Source of the DNA: Rallus limicola
Taxonomy: Eukaryota; Chordata; Aves; Gruiformes; Rallidae
Assembly: GCA_022605955.1 (NCBI GenBank)
Contig: JAKCOZ010000007.1
Location: 34,884,991 to 34,948,990 of the forward strand
Length of the DNA stretch: 64,000 nt
Direction of reading: 5' to 3'
The first letter of the stretch is position 1. Each line of letters opens with the position of its first letter. Below the pieces are notes generated by a model. The model did not search any database, was not told where the DNA came from, and saw only the letters and a list, made by a program, of their open reading frames with translations. This document shows positions 47,864 to 58,217 of this stretch, piece by piece. The position numbers and the translations under genes are program-made.

Positions 47864-49446
47864 GTAAGTTTTCTCCTTAATGAAGTATATCTATTTCTTG
47901 CACTATACATTTCAATTGCGGGTTCATACTCTGCTTAATATTGGTTTTAGAAGTATTGTATACTTTTGTTTACCATCACATTAAAATAATAGTATCTCAT
48001 AGGAGATTCATTGACAATTATTTTTGTTAATGATCTAACTACATAGCTAAGCAGGCTCCTTGGGGAGAGTAGTTTTACATTAAGGGGGTTTACTTGGAAG
48101 CAGGATGGGAACTGATAGCTGGAGATGATCTGTGGATCTGCTTATCCATTCTCTATGAAAATTAGCAAAAAAGCCTCACATTGTCTTCATTGTGCTTGGG
48201 ATTCGGCCCTCAGACAATGGCATACACAGCACAAGTCTTTTTTTGTCTTGATTTTTTTAGAAATTTAGGCAAAATGCACTTTTTTTCCAGCTTCCAAACT
48301 TAATGACCAGACCTCATAAACTGTTTACAGAATATTTTCTTATAAATTCAAAATATCACAGTAGAGCCATCCACCCACTTCCTGACCTGTGAGTGAAAAA
48401 AAAAGCAAAACAACACATGTCTTATTAAAGCTTATGCATTTTCAATAGCAGCTCTTAAAAAGACGGTTCAGCATGCCAGATCTTATGGCATTGCTCCCAT
48501 AAAAATTTTCTGTTGTAAGAACAGAGAGACTTTTGGTAAATTGGAGATAACGCTGCATGACAACAGCTAGCATACTGTGATTTTAAATAATAATGCTAAA
48601 ATATTACTGTTACACAGTACAGTCATTGAAAGCTATCTAAATTTCTTTTTAGGACTATTTAATTCAGTATTATGTTATTGGTTTTGGTAATAAAAGCACA
48701 GAGAGATGATTAATGTTTAGATGTTATTGTCTGAATATGAAAGAGACATGAACCATCTTTTCACACAATTCCAGATTTAATTTGCATATTTAAATGCTTT
48801 TCTGGTATTACAGTAATGCAAATAACCTTCCATTTTTTCAAGCATAGAATAACAGTAAAGGTATCACTGAGGAAAATAGCTAAAAGAAGTACTCATTGGA
48901 AACAAAAATATGTAGGTTTGTTACTTAGGTCATTCCAAGATCTTTGCACCAATATCTTAATGTGTTTGCTGAAGATAATTAACTATTAATTCATAATGCC
49001 ACCTACCATCCAGAAGTCATTATATTCCCCATCAAATTATTTCTCTTTTATTTGACCATGAAAAGATGCCCAAATACTTCATTGGAAATTAGCATACTAG
49101 AAGAAAAATGTGATATACCCATCACTGATGTATCTAAATCTTGCTTTATGAAAGACTTTTACAATGTTAATTACATCAATGGTACATAAAACCTGTTTCT
49201 GAACAAATTTCTGTAAGAAATTGTGTTTGTATTCAAGAATACATGGTTGCATTTTTTTTATCATCAATCACGAGTTTTTGGTAACTACTGAAAATAATTA
49301 GTCTTACTTGACTGTAATCATAATTTTGCTGAAAAGTACAGCACTTAAGAGTGAAAACAATGAATAGATGAAGGTTTAATGCTGTTTTCATTAAAAAGTT
49401 TAATGAAAACTGTAATCTTTTACACAGACAGTGGATTTTTTCCTAG
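47864..49446. other. AT-rich DNA with opposed octamer motifs
   Basis: No gene or transposon. Perfect POU octamers lie at 48780-48787 (ATTTGCAT) and 48816-48823 (ATGCAAAT), facing each other. Much of 48.6-49.4 kb is extremely AT-rich with many TAAT words. It would form the intron between the two exon-like segments if those are real. Confidence 0.5.
48780..48823. promoter_or_regulatory. inverted pair of perfect octamer motifs
   Basis: ATTTGCAT and ATGCAAAT, the two orientations of the OCT/POU octamer, are 28 bp apart. POU-domain factors bind this 8-mer. Two exact copies in 44 bp is suggestive of an enhancer, but the surrounding AT-richness raises the chance rate. Confidence 0.3.
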
Positions 49447-49470
49447 TTATCTGAAGAGAGATGCTATATG
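49447..49470 (+). other. 24-nt micro-exon-like segment
   Basis: TTTTTTCCTAG precedes and ATG|GTAAGT follows a 24-nt stretch, TTATCTGAAGAGAGATGCTA plus four bases. It is phase-compatible with the segment at 47758-47863: the leftover GG plus T completes a glycine, then YLKRDAI reads through. Its length is a multiple of three, so it would be an in-frame eight-residue insert. A longer version starting after TTTTACACAG at 49428 would be out of phase. No transcript evidence is available here. Confidence 0.2.
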
Positions 49471-50491
49471 GTAAGTACTTACTGGATAGGAAAACAGTAG
49501 CAAAAGTAAGAATTAGTCTCCCAAAATAGTGGGTATTTATTCAACTACTTTACTCCATAATTATTTGGCTCCATGAGTAAAAAAAATGCCTCATTACAAA
49601 ATTATTAAAACATGTTAATTGAAATTATAACAGTACAAAACAACTAGTCTGCAATTAGTTTCTTTAATGCTGTTTATCTGAAATGGTTGTTGGATCATCC
49701 ACACTTCCAAAGCACACAAAATATCTTCTTCAGCAGAAGCTGAAAGTTATCACATCTACACTGTACCAGGCTAAAGGGAAGAAGAAAGTTCTTCAGACCA
49801 GTGACCTGAGAAAGGACACGTGTGAGCACGGAGGTATCTGGACTGAATTTCCCTGAAAGCTCCAGCACTAGGAGTGATGGACTAAAAGAGATTTCTTTCA
49901 GTAAAAAAGTATCCAGAGCCAGAAATATTTAATCAATAGACTACTGTCTTCAATTATGTTTTTCTATTACCAGAGTTTTCAATCATGCCTCAATAAATGT
50001 CTCAATATTTATGTCACAGTCTGGCCACGTACAACTCTCTGCTCAGTGAATTATTGTGAAGGGAGACAGTTCCTTGGATACCATGTTCTTCTAAATTGGT
50101 GTAGGAAGAAAGCTGTCACTATTACTAGTTCCAAGCCTATAAAACACATGTTTAAGCTTAGATCAACTTTCTGTCAGCTTTCCCTAGAGTACCATGTTTC
50201 ACAGTGTTCCTAGATAATCCTGAGCTCCTAACCCTTCTCCATGGTCTCTTGTATGTGCTCCTCCAAAGTTCCAGTGAGTTCTTCAGTGAATTGCTTAAGG
50301 CAAAACATAGGGAAAAAGTAAAACACGCAGAAATATTTGGGATATCTCTCCAAATCTGATTCCACCTTTAGTGGGAGACAGGGTTTGTCAGCATCCAGAC
50401 AAACATGGGTCTCTTCTCTCCATTTTCTCTTGCAGTCTTGGACACAGCAGTGGCCTACAGCTTTACCCTTCCCTCCTCCTCTACACTTAAT
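49471..50491. other. single-copy DNA, nothing recognised
   Basis: Frames of 82-85 codons (49956-50213, 50337-50585) carry no motif, and the second runs into the following CR1. Confidence 0.55.
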
Positions 50492-51374
50492 ATCACAGAA
50501 TCACAGAATTGTAGGGGTTGGAAGGGACGTCAAGAGATCACTGGGTCCAACCCCCCTGCCAAAGCAGCTCCCTAGCTCATATTGAACAGATAGGAGTCCA
50601 GACGGGTCTTGAATATCTCCAGAGAAGGAGACTCCACCACCTCCCTGGGCAGCCTGTCCCAGTGCTCTGTCACCCTCACTGGGTAAAAGTTCTTCCCCAT
50701 ATTGGTGCAGAATTTCCTGTGCTCCAATTTGCAGCCATTGCCCCTTGTCCTGTCTCTACAGACCACTGAAAAGGGGCTGGCCAACTCTCCCTGCATCCCA
50801 TGCTTAAGATATTTATAGAAATTAATTAGGTTCCCCCTTACTCTTCTTTTCTCAAGACTCAACAGCCCCAGCTCACTCAGCCTTTCCTCATAGGGGAGAT
50901 GTTCCAGGCCCTTAATCATCTTCGTAGCCCTTCTCTGGACTCTCTCAAGGAGATCCCTGTCCTTTTTATACCAAGGAGCCCAGAACTGGACACAATACTC
51001 CAGGTGGGACCTGACCAGGGCAGAGTAGAGGGGGAGGATCACCTCCTTAGACCTGCTGACCACACTCCTACTGATGCATCCCAGGATCCCATTGGCTCTC
51101 TTAGCCACCAGTGCACACTGCTGACTCATAGGCAACCTGTCATCAACCAGGACCCCCAGGTCCTTCTCCACAGAGCTCCTCTCCAGGAGGTCATCCCCTA
51201 GCCTGTACTGATACTGACAGTTATTCCTCCCCAAGTGCAAGACTTTACACTTGCTTTTGTTGAACCTCATTGGTTTCTCCCTGCCCAGCTCTCCAGCCTG
51301 TCCAGGTCTCTCTGGATGGCAGCACAGTGTTCCTGCGTGTCAGCCACTCCTCCCAGCTTTGTATCATCAGCAAA
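50492..51374 (-). mobile_element. CR1 LINE, 3' ~0.88 kb, antisense, least decayed copy
   Basis: It begins with the reversed tail ATCACAGAATCACAGAATTG and GGGGTTGGAAGGGACGTCAA. Then come AATATCTCCAGAGAAGGAGA, TGCCCCTTGTCCTGTCTC, CCCAGCTCACTCAGCCTTTC and TCCAGGTCTCTCTGGATGGC. Homology ends at GTATCATCAGCAAA, where the insertion is 5'-truncated. Its 'accccctgccaaagcag...tctccagagaaggagactcca' wording matches the subfamily also present at 54.6 and 61.4 kb. Low divergence makes it one of the younger CR1 insertions here. Confidence 0.96.
50572..51270 (-). pseudogene. CR1 ORF2 C-terminal fragment, 232-codon open frame
   Basis: This is the longest CR1 frame in the window. In order it shows [94 protein letters not shown] and [15 protein letters not shown]. 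It ends with [20 protein letters not shown]. These are the conserved blocks of CR1 ORF2 after the reverse transcriptase catalytic motifs, so the piece cannot be enzymatically active alone. The frame has survived from a recent insertion rather than by selection. Confidence 0.92.
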
Positions 51375-52664
51375 ATTAATACTACATAGCACATAGCACA
51401 TTAATCTTTAACAGTGGATCTTTCTCTTCATCTCTCTGACTTCTCAAGAACTATCTGTGCATTACCCAGACAATGGACTATGTGACAACAGAAAGATGAG
51501 CTGATTATTCTGTGTACATGTAATTCATCTTAGATTAAAACCTGTACATTTGCTATTTGGTCTACACTGTGGTTATTTTCCCTCTGGAACACATTGAGAT
51601 GGACAGCCACCTCCTACATTTCACCTTAGGTCTGCAATAAATGAGGTGAACCTGTGAAAGGTCTTGTCAGAGAGAAATGTATCTTTGCTGGTTTTCAGTA
51701 AGATGACCAGCATCCTCTCTAAACAGTCCATCTTACTTCTTTAAAGTAAGAAAACATGGCAAATAATCCACTTCACTATTTCATGGGCATGTTCCTGAAA
51801 TCAGACAAGGACTTCTGAAATTGCAACAGGTAGAAAGCTATAGAAACAAAGTTAATACTTATATATACTTTCACATTCCCTCTCTTTTCTAGCAAGGAGG
51901 AATCCTACCTGAGATTTGTAACAGCACTGATACATTTTTATATATCTGTTCACTTCTGGATAGGCCTGGAAGCTCAAGCTGGAAAAATAAAAACTGATTA
52001 GTTAGTGATGTGGTGAGCGTATTGCATTGCATTGTGTTTTAATGATGGTGTGCTGATGAGCTTTTTAGGATTAAAAAGTAAATAACTAAGGGAGTCTGGT
52101 TATCTTTATTCCTCTCTAGAAAATGAAAACTGGACTAATCACAGCATGAAAGTCTCCACCTCAAAGCCTAAGGAAGAAGGAAAGCTTGAGCGCTTGTTTT
52201 TATCCACACTAAAAATGACATAAATATAATTCATACACAATTCATGTCTTGTTGCCACAGCTGGAAGAGTATAAAAAGACTTAAGTGTAAATGAGAAATA
52301 GAGATCTTCTAGTTTAAGAAGACATGGTTTAAGAAAGATGTGTTCTTTTCTTATTGTGTAAAGCATTTTATAATGTGCAAATCATTATTACAGTCCAGAC
52401 TCTAAAAGTAAACCATAAATTTAACAGTAGAGTCTTAAAGCAAAATTACATCAATTATACAGTAAAGGGAATTTGAGTCTAAACCACAGAGACTTGATTT
52501 AATCAAGGATTTGCAGAACTCCTAAGAACTCCCATATACAAGATTTATTTTTTTTCTTTTCTGAATATGAGATCATGAAAAAAACTTTTAACTAACTGTC
52601 ACTACTAGAACAGCAGCACAGAAGTGGAGGACCAGCAGGTCGAGCATTAGCAATTAGCTGGTCT
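51375..52664. other. single-copy AT-rich DNA, nothing recognised
   Basis: No repeats or coding signals beyond short chance frames. Confidence 0.6.
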
Positions 52665-52998
52665 AAGCTCTATCTCTCTACAGCTTCCTGAAAAGAAGTT
52701 TTAGCAAGGTGGGTGTCAGTCTCTTTTCCCAAGTAACAAGACAAAAGGAAATGGCCTCAAGTTTTCCAGGGGAGGTTTAGATTGGACATTAGGAAAAATT
52801 TCTTCACCAAAAGGGTTGTAAAGCACTGACTGGAACAGGCTGCTCAGGGAAGTGGTTGAGTCACCATCCCTGTAGTTATTTAAAAGTTGTCTGACTGTTG
52901 CACTTAGGGACATGGTTTAGTAATGGACTTGGCAGCATTAGGTTAAGAGTCAGACTCATTGATCTTAAAGGTCTTTTCCAACCTAAAAGATTCTCTGT
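52665..52998 (+). mobile_element. CR1 LINE, 3' ~0.33 kb, sense
   Basis: GCAAGGTGGGTGTCAGTCTC, CCCAAGTAACAAGACAAAAG, TTTAGATTGGACATTAGGAA, GAAGTGGTTGAGTCACCATC, GGGACATGGTTTAGTAATGG and GATCTTAAAGGTCTTTTCC follow the CR1 3' region of the same subfamily as the 8.8 and 20.5 kb copies, here in sense orientation. The tail is reduced to AAAGATTCTCTG. Confidence 0.94.
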
Positions 52999-54610
52999 TT
53001 GTATGGTTTACATAGAGCTCATACTCCTCATGAAACCAGTAGAAACAGGCCAACATGGTTCCGCCAGTCAGTCTGAACGCTTCTAGAACCTGCAGAAATT
53101 CTTAATGGCACATAAGTGTTCCCAAGTTTTATTTAATATATACATATATAAAAGAATATCCCCTCTAATGTCAGTCTGTTAGGCCATTTCTCCATCATAC
53201 ATGAAAGTGTAAAACATGGAGATAAATAGCTGCAGAGGATGCAGGTCATATCTTTGTAAGAAGTCTAAGATCTTGCAAAAACAGAGTGCCCGCAGTCTCA
53301 ATTTATGGTGCAACTGCAATAGATTTTGTACAGACTGCACAACTGGTTTCAATGCAGCCTTCGGGAAGAAGTGGCTCTCCTTTTTCACAAGTAACCATTG
53401 TGATGCCAGATATAAAGTGTAGACATCATGCGATGTAAATGCAGAATGCGGGGAGATGGTGACTCAGATGAACTTCATCACACAGACTTGTTCTACTTAA
53501 TAAAAAACAAGGAGTGATAGGAGCTGAACAACAACTTTGCAGACCTGAACATGTATCCTTTCCTCGGTGCTGATGTTTCTTCTCCCTTTCAGGATGAATC
53601 TCTGGCAAGATTCTTCCTCAGCTGCAGATGACCCCAATTTTAATCTTGCCCCAAAGAGAAGGCAATGTTGTGCTTTCCTGGAACCTTCATATCGGGGACT
53701 TCAAAGTCCTTTAGAAACATAAAGGATTTTAGCCTCACATTCTTCCCTGAGGGTGAAATTTAATTCTACAAGGATTAATGGTTGTGATTGAGGCAATAAC
53801 AACAAACTGGTAGAGAATAGGAGGGCAGTATTCATTGCAAAATGTAACACAAACAGCAGACAAATTTTCTGAGGCCTATGCAACCACAAGAAGTCTTGCA
53901 TCTCATTACAGACTTCAGAAAGCAGAATTTTCTCTCAAAAATATCCGAAGGGATTGGACTTTGGGGTTTCTTTCCCAGGAAGAATGGGAAAGTAGCATGT
54001 TAGGAGGCAGCGTTATTATGTGCTTTTCTCTGTCGCAGTCTTTTTCTTACTTTTTTTTTTTTTTTTTTTAAATCCAAAGATACTTTCTGCTATGCTCCCA
54101 AAAGGGTCTGAATCCATGTCCATCCCTGCTCTGCAGGGACATACCTGGCAGCTCACAGGTACAACCAGCTGCCTGTACTGCCTGTTGATAGACAGAAATC
54201 TCTCCAGTCGCTAACTCTATGATTGCCTGTGATTCTGCCAATGCACAGAGGTACCAAGTGTTAGTCACCAATAAAGGACAAAGTCACAATATCACTTCCC
54301 TGGGTCCCTTGGAGGGGAAGGTGTCCTACCTTTGTCTGTGTAACATCCACAGACAGGGCACATGTAACACAGGTGGGAATCCAAAGCTTCACCCATTGCA
54401 GGTGATACAACCAAAATTTTAGATGATAAATTCCACTGAAGTCTTAATGACAAACTAAATCCTCTGAACTTGCTTAAAAATACATTAACAGTAACAGACA
54501 CCTCAAATGGCTTCACATTGTATGAGAAAAATTGCTCACATTTTTCAAGTTTTTGTTTATAAAAGTATTTTTGAGGATGTCTTTATGAAAGAAGTACCTG
54601 AACAAGTAAC
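52999..54610. other. single-copy DNA with a poly(T) run
   Basis: No gene recognised. T19 at 54051-54069 is a simple homopolymer. Several 60-78 codon frames overlap on both strands without motifs. Confidence 0.55.
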
Positions 54611-54799
54611 GTGAAGTACCTGAAGCATTGGAACAGGCTGCCCAGGGGAGTTGTAGAGTCTCCTTCTCTGAGATATTCAAGACCCATCTGCATGCCTACA
54701 TGTGCAACCTGTCCTAGGGAACCTGCTTTGGCAGGGGGGTTGGACTCAACAATGTCTAAAGGTCCCTTCCAACCCCTACAATTCTGTGAAGCTGTGATC
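54611..54799 (+). mobile_element. CR1 LINE, 3' ~0.19 kb, sense
   Basis: AGCATTGGAACAGGCTGCCC, AGTCTCCTTCTCTGAGATAT, GCAACCTGTCCTAGGGAACC and AGGTCCCTTCCAACCCCTAC end in the tail ATTCTGTGAAGCTGTGAT. It is the same subfamily as the 50.5 kb copy, in the opposite orientation. Confidence 0.93.
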
Positions 54800-54987
54800 C
54801 AAATAGCTACTAGCCTGACCGTAGAGACTTCTTTTGCTTTCAGTAGTCTTTCTACCAGATCTGTGGAGACACACTTATTCAACAATTTATTCAGAGTGAT
54901 TTGAATGTTACCTCTCAGAACAGATGTTGTGTTTAACCATGTACTACTATCAATCACAGAGATGTAAACTGTGACAGGGACCAGCAC

Positions 54988-56129
54988 TGTGGTAGTTTGA
55001 CCCTGGCTGGAGAGCAGACGCCCACCAAAGGCACTCTATCACTCCCCTTTTCATTAGGACAAGGGAGAAAATAGATATTGAGAGGCTTAGGAGTTGAGAT
55101 AAGGACAGGGAGAGATCATTCTGCAATTAGTGTCATGGGCAAAACAGAATCAACACAGAATAAAGGAAAGAAACTCTCTAATTTATTACACTGCACTGCA
55201 CACCCAGTGACACCAGAGTCAGGTAATGAGAAGTGAGACCAGATCTTAAAGCACCTCCCCCCCACCCCTCCCTTCTTAGCAGGCCTCACTCTAGTCATGA
55301 TTTCACTCACTTCTTCCCCCTATTGTGGCATGTGGAGGGGCAGGGAATGGGGGTTTCTGTCAGTTCCTTATGAGTTGCTTTCCATCTTAGCATTCTTCAC
55401 ACCCTTCCCCTGCTCCAGCGTGGAGTTCCACCCAGGGGAGACAGTCCTCCACAAACTTCTTCATTGTGAGTTCTTTCCAGCTGCTCCAGCGTGGGTCACT
55501 TCCATGGGGTGCAGTCATCACAAAATGTCTCTCAGTCTCTCAAGCCCAGACTACTCCAGCCTGGCTCTCCACAGGGTCACAAGCCTCCCCCCAGCAAACC
55601 TGTTCTGGTGCAAATCTCTCCCTTGCTCATCTCTGTGTCTCTGTCTCTCTCCAAAGGCTGCAAGTGCTGGCAGGGACTTGCTCTAATGCAGGTTACAGCA
55701 TCTCTTTTATGTCTCCACCTGCTCCAGATTGGAGCCACTCCATGGGCTGCAGGTGGGGTCTTGACTTTTTCCATGGTCTGTGGGGGGACAGCTGCTCCAC
55801 CATGGGTTTCTCCACAGGCTGTTGGGGTATCTTTCTCTCCAGCACCTGGTGTGCCTCCTCCCCACCTTTCACCTGCCTTGATGTCTGCACAGTTTCTTAC
55901 ATCTTCTCACTCCATTCTCTAGGGGCAAAAGGCAGCTGTTTGCATTTCTTTTTATTCTTAAATGTGATTCCCAGAGGCACTGTGACCATTGCTGACAGGC
56001 TCAGCTGTGGCCAACAACTCTGGCCTTGAGCCAGCTGGTGTTTACTCTCTGAGGCCAGCAGAGAGCTTCTGGCTGCTTTTTGCCACCCCCCCCTCCTCCA
56101 CCACAACACAGCCACGCAAAACTACAACA
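54988..56129 (-). mobile_element. solo LTR of an endogenous retrovirus, ~1.14 kb
   Basis: The ends TGTGGTAGTTTGAC and GCAAAACTACAACA form an imperfect terminal inverted repeat with the TG...CA termini of LTRs. The body has TTTGACCCTGGCTGGAGAGC, ATCACTCCCCTTTTCATTAG and GGCAAAACAGAATCAAC. After these comes a long run of degenerate 'CTGCTCCAGCGTGG...CCATGGG' units, as in a common avian LTR family. A minus-strand AATAAA at 55187-55182 sits about 195 bp from the minus-strand 3' end, supporting minus as the sense strand. No gag, pol or env homology lies beside it, so it is a solo LTR left by recombination. Flanking target duplications are not clear. The 187- and 143-codon plus-strand frames inside are products of the repeated units, not genes. 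Confidence 0.87.
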
Positions 56130-57632
56130 GACACTTACAATGACATTCATGCTGTTTGCAAGGACTATCCTTCCTCTAAAGTCTATATCAGTTAGGTAGC
56201 CTGGATAGGAGAGGCTCAGCATCAGCTCTTGAGCTGAACTCATTGCTGCCACTCTTATCTGGGCACAGATGGAAAGCAGTAATCCACTTGACTAACCACA
56301 CAAATGAGGAATGGGTCTACTGATGTCAGGGTGCATAGCTAATCATAAAAGAATTTGTGTCCCTGCTATCTAAGAAAACTACCTACATTCTGATGAGATG
56401 GAGTGGTGGAAAGGTTATCGAGCATCATGGATTATGGCTTACTGTGATGGGAGTATGTTTTCTGGTTTTTTTCCTCTCTCCCTTGCCCCTACTGTTAGAC
56501 TGCTTTATATCATATATTTATCACTGGTTACTCCTCCATTGCATCCCATATTGAGCATTCTCCTCTGCTCTGCCTTGTCTTAATGCACAGAAATAACAAA
56601 CTGCTGGTCGATTTGCTGTGTTTTAGAGTGGCTGCTGGGCAAAGATCCACCATATTGCTAAGAGGCAGTTAAAGTAAGATCGATGACTAAGTAGACCAAA
56701 AAAACCTCTCACATGAAAGGCACAGAAAGCATATGATGAAGTGAGAGTGTAAATGTGGGGCCAAATACGGAGAGCATTTAAAAAACCCTCATTTTGATTT
56801 ACTCAGGCAAACCCATTGAGCTATTTGGAGTAGCAGCTTTTAGCCTATCATCAAATGCCATGTTTCTTTCTTCATCTGATTTCATATAAAAAAATTCAGT
56901 GAGCTTTCGTAATAGAAATTTATTTCTTGACAACAGGAAGCAGCCCCCGACTACCACCTGCAACACTCAGACTTTTGCATTAAAAAAAGCTTTCCCTAGA
57001 TAGAAAATATAGCAGAACAGACTTTTCTGTGGCATTTAATTCTTGTCTGTATAATAGTTCTGCTCAATAACTTGCAATTAACTTGTGAATTATGCTGACA
57101 ACGCTAGCTGTTCTTGGTATTTCTCTGCAAGTGGACAGTCACCCTTATTCCAGCTAATTTTTGGTGCACAGAGTATTCCCTCCCAGTTTGCACTGGGGAA
57201 ATGTCCCCTATTTCTTTCATTTCACTTATTCTCTTTCTTCCAAAGTGAATAGAAATGCTCCAGGTTTGTGATATTTCTGAAAGTAATGGTAAACTGGCTT
57301 TCCTTTCTGTCAGCCTTCAGACTTCCAGAGGGAGCTGTTACCCACTCCATGTCCATTTCTTTGCTAATGGGTAGGGCAGCACTTGCTATTCTGCACAGGC
57401 AGAGCAGGATAATAGCCTGTGGGTGAAGAAACAATTTGGCAAGAGCTGTGTGAAACAACTGTGCAAACCTGTTACAATTGGTTTCTTTAGGAGAAGATAA
57501 TTTTCTTGAGCAAAGATGGGTCAGAGTATCTTCCTGTACAGCAAAGGTACATTATACTGCTGCCTATGCACCAGCTTTGTTATAAAGGCAGGGAAATCAG
57601 AGTAGGAATTGGAAATTTTTAGAATACTGTAG
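56130..57632. other. single-copy DNA between two LTRs
   Basis: No retroviral internal sequence was recognised, which argues that the flanking LTRs are independent insertions. A 78-codon minus-strand frame (57222-57458) has a hydrophobic start followed by CRIASAAL, resembling a signal peptide. Nothing else supports a gene there. Confidence 0.5.
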
Positions 57633-58217
57633 TGTCGTGGTTTCACCCCGGCTGTGGGCCGAGATCCACGCAGCTGCCTGCTCCTTAAAGTAAAAGAGCA
57701 GGAGAAAAGGGAAAAAATGGGGGGGAAGAAGGGAAGGGAAAAGGAAGGGGCAAATAACTCCAAAACCAAGAAACTAAGAGGCCCGTGGGTTGGGATAAGG
57801 ATAGTTTACTAAGATAACAGAAAAATAAAATATAACAATGCTAACAGGACTTTAGAGCAAAAGAATATGAAACTTGATACACAATGCAGTTTCTCACCGA
57901 ACCACACAACTCAGGCCGCACCACCCAGAGCCGTCCCGGAACCCGACCGTCCCCCAAGACCCTCGCGTCCCGGCCGCTCATGTCCCGGAACCGCCCCGCT
58001 TCTTCCTCCCATCAGCCCCCCTTTATCCTGGGCAGGACATAATTGGCATGGAATACTCTCTTTGGCCCATCTGGGTCACCTTTCCTGGCTTTGATTGTCT
58101 GACTGCAACTAGAAACATCAGGGTGTTATCAGCACTGCTTTCATTTTAACTCCCAAACACAGCATTCCATCCGCTGCTACAAATGAAGTTAACTCTATCC
58201 TGACTGAAACCAGGACA
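57633..58217 (-). mobile_element. solo LTR, second family, 585 bp, CpG-rich core
   Basis: The termini TGTCGTGGTTTCA and TGAAACCAGGACA are inverted repeats matching at 12 of 13 positions. The insertion is flanked by TGTAG on the left and TGTAA on the right, a 5-bp target duplication with one mismatch, the size expected of ERVL-like elements. The text TTTCACCCCGGCTGTGGGCC, ACATAATTGGCATGGAATAC and TAACTCTATCCTGACTGAAA matches an LTR type I know from birds, whose sense strand would be minus. A core at 57895-58010 is very CpG-rich and contains GTCCCGGAACC twice (57933 and 57982). No internal region is present. Confidence 0.88.

Noticed and set aside
55297..56029. Three long overlapping plus-strand frames of 129, 187 and 143 codons
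   Set aside because: They lie wholly inside the antisense of the LTR, whose GC-rich repeated units keep several frames open at once. They do not look like retroviral or host proteins.
54611..56129. CR1 tail plus LTR as one composite transposon
   Set aside because: The CR1 has its own intact 3' tail and the LTR has its own inverted termini, with about 190 bp of unrelated DNA between. They are separate insertions.
57222..57458. Small secreted-protein-like frame on the minus strand
   Set aside because: It has a hydrophobic N-terminus, but no recognised family, no upstream promoter signal and no splice support. Such frames are expected by chance.
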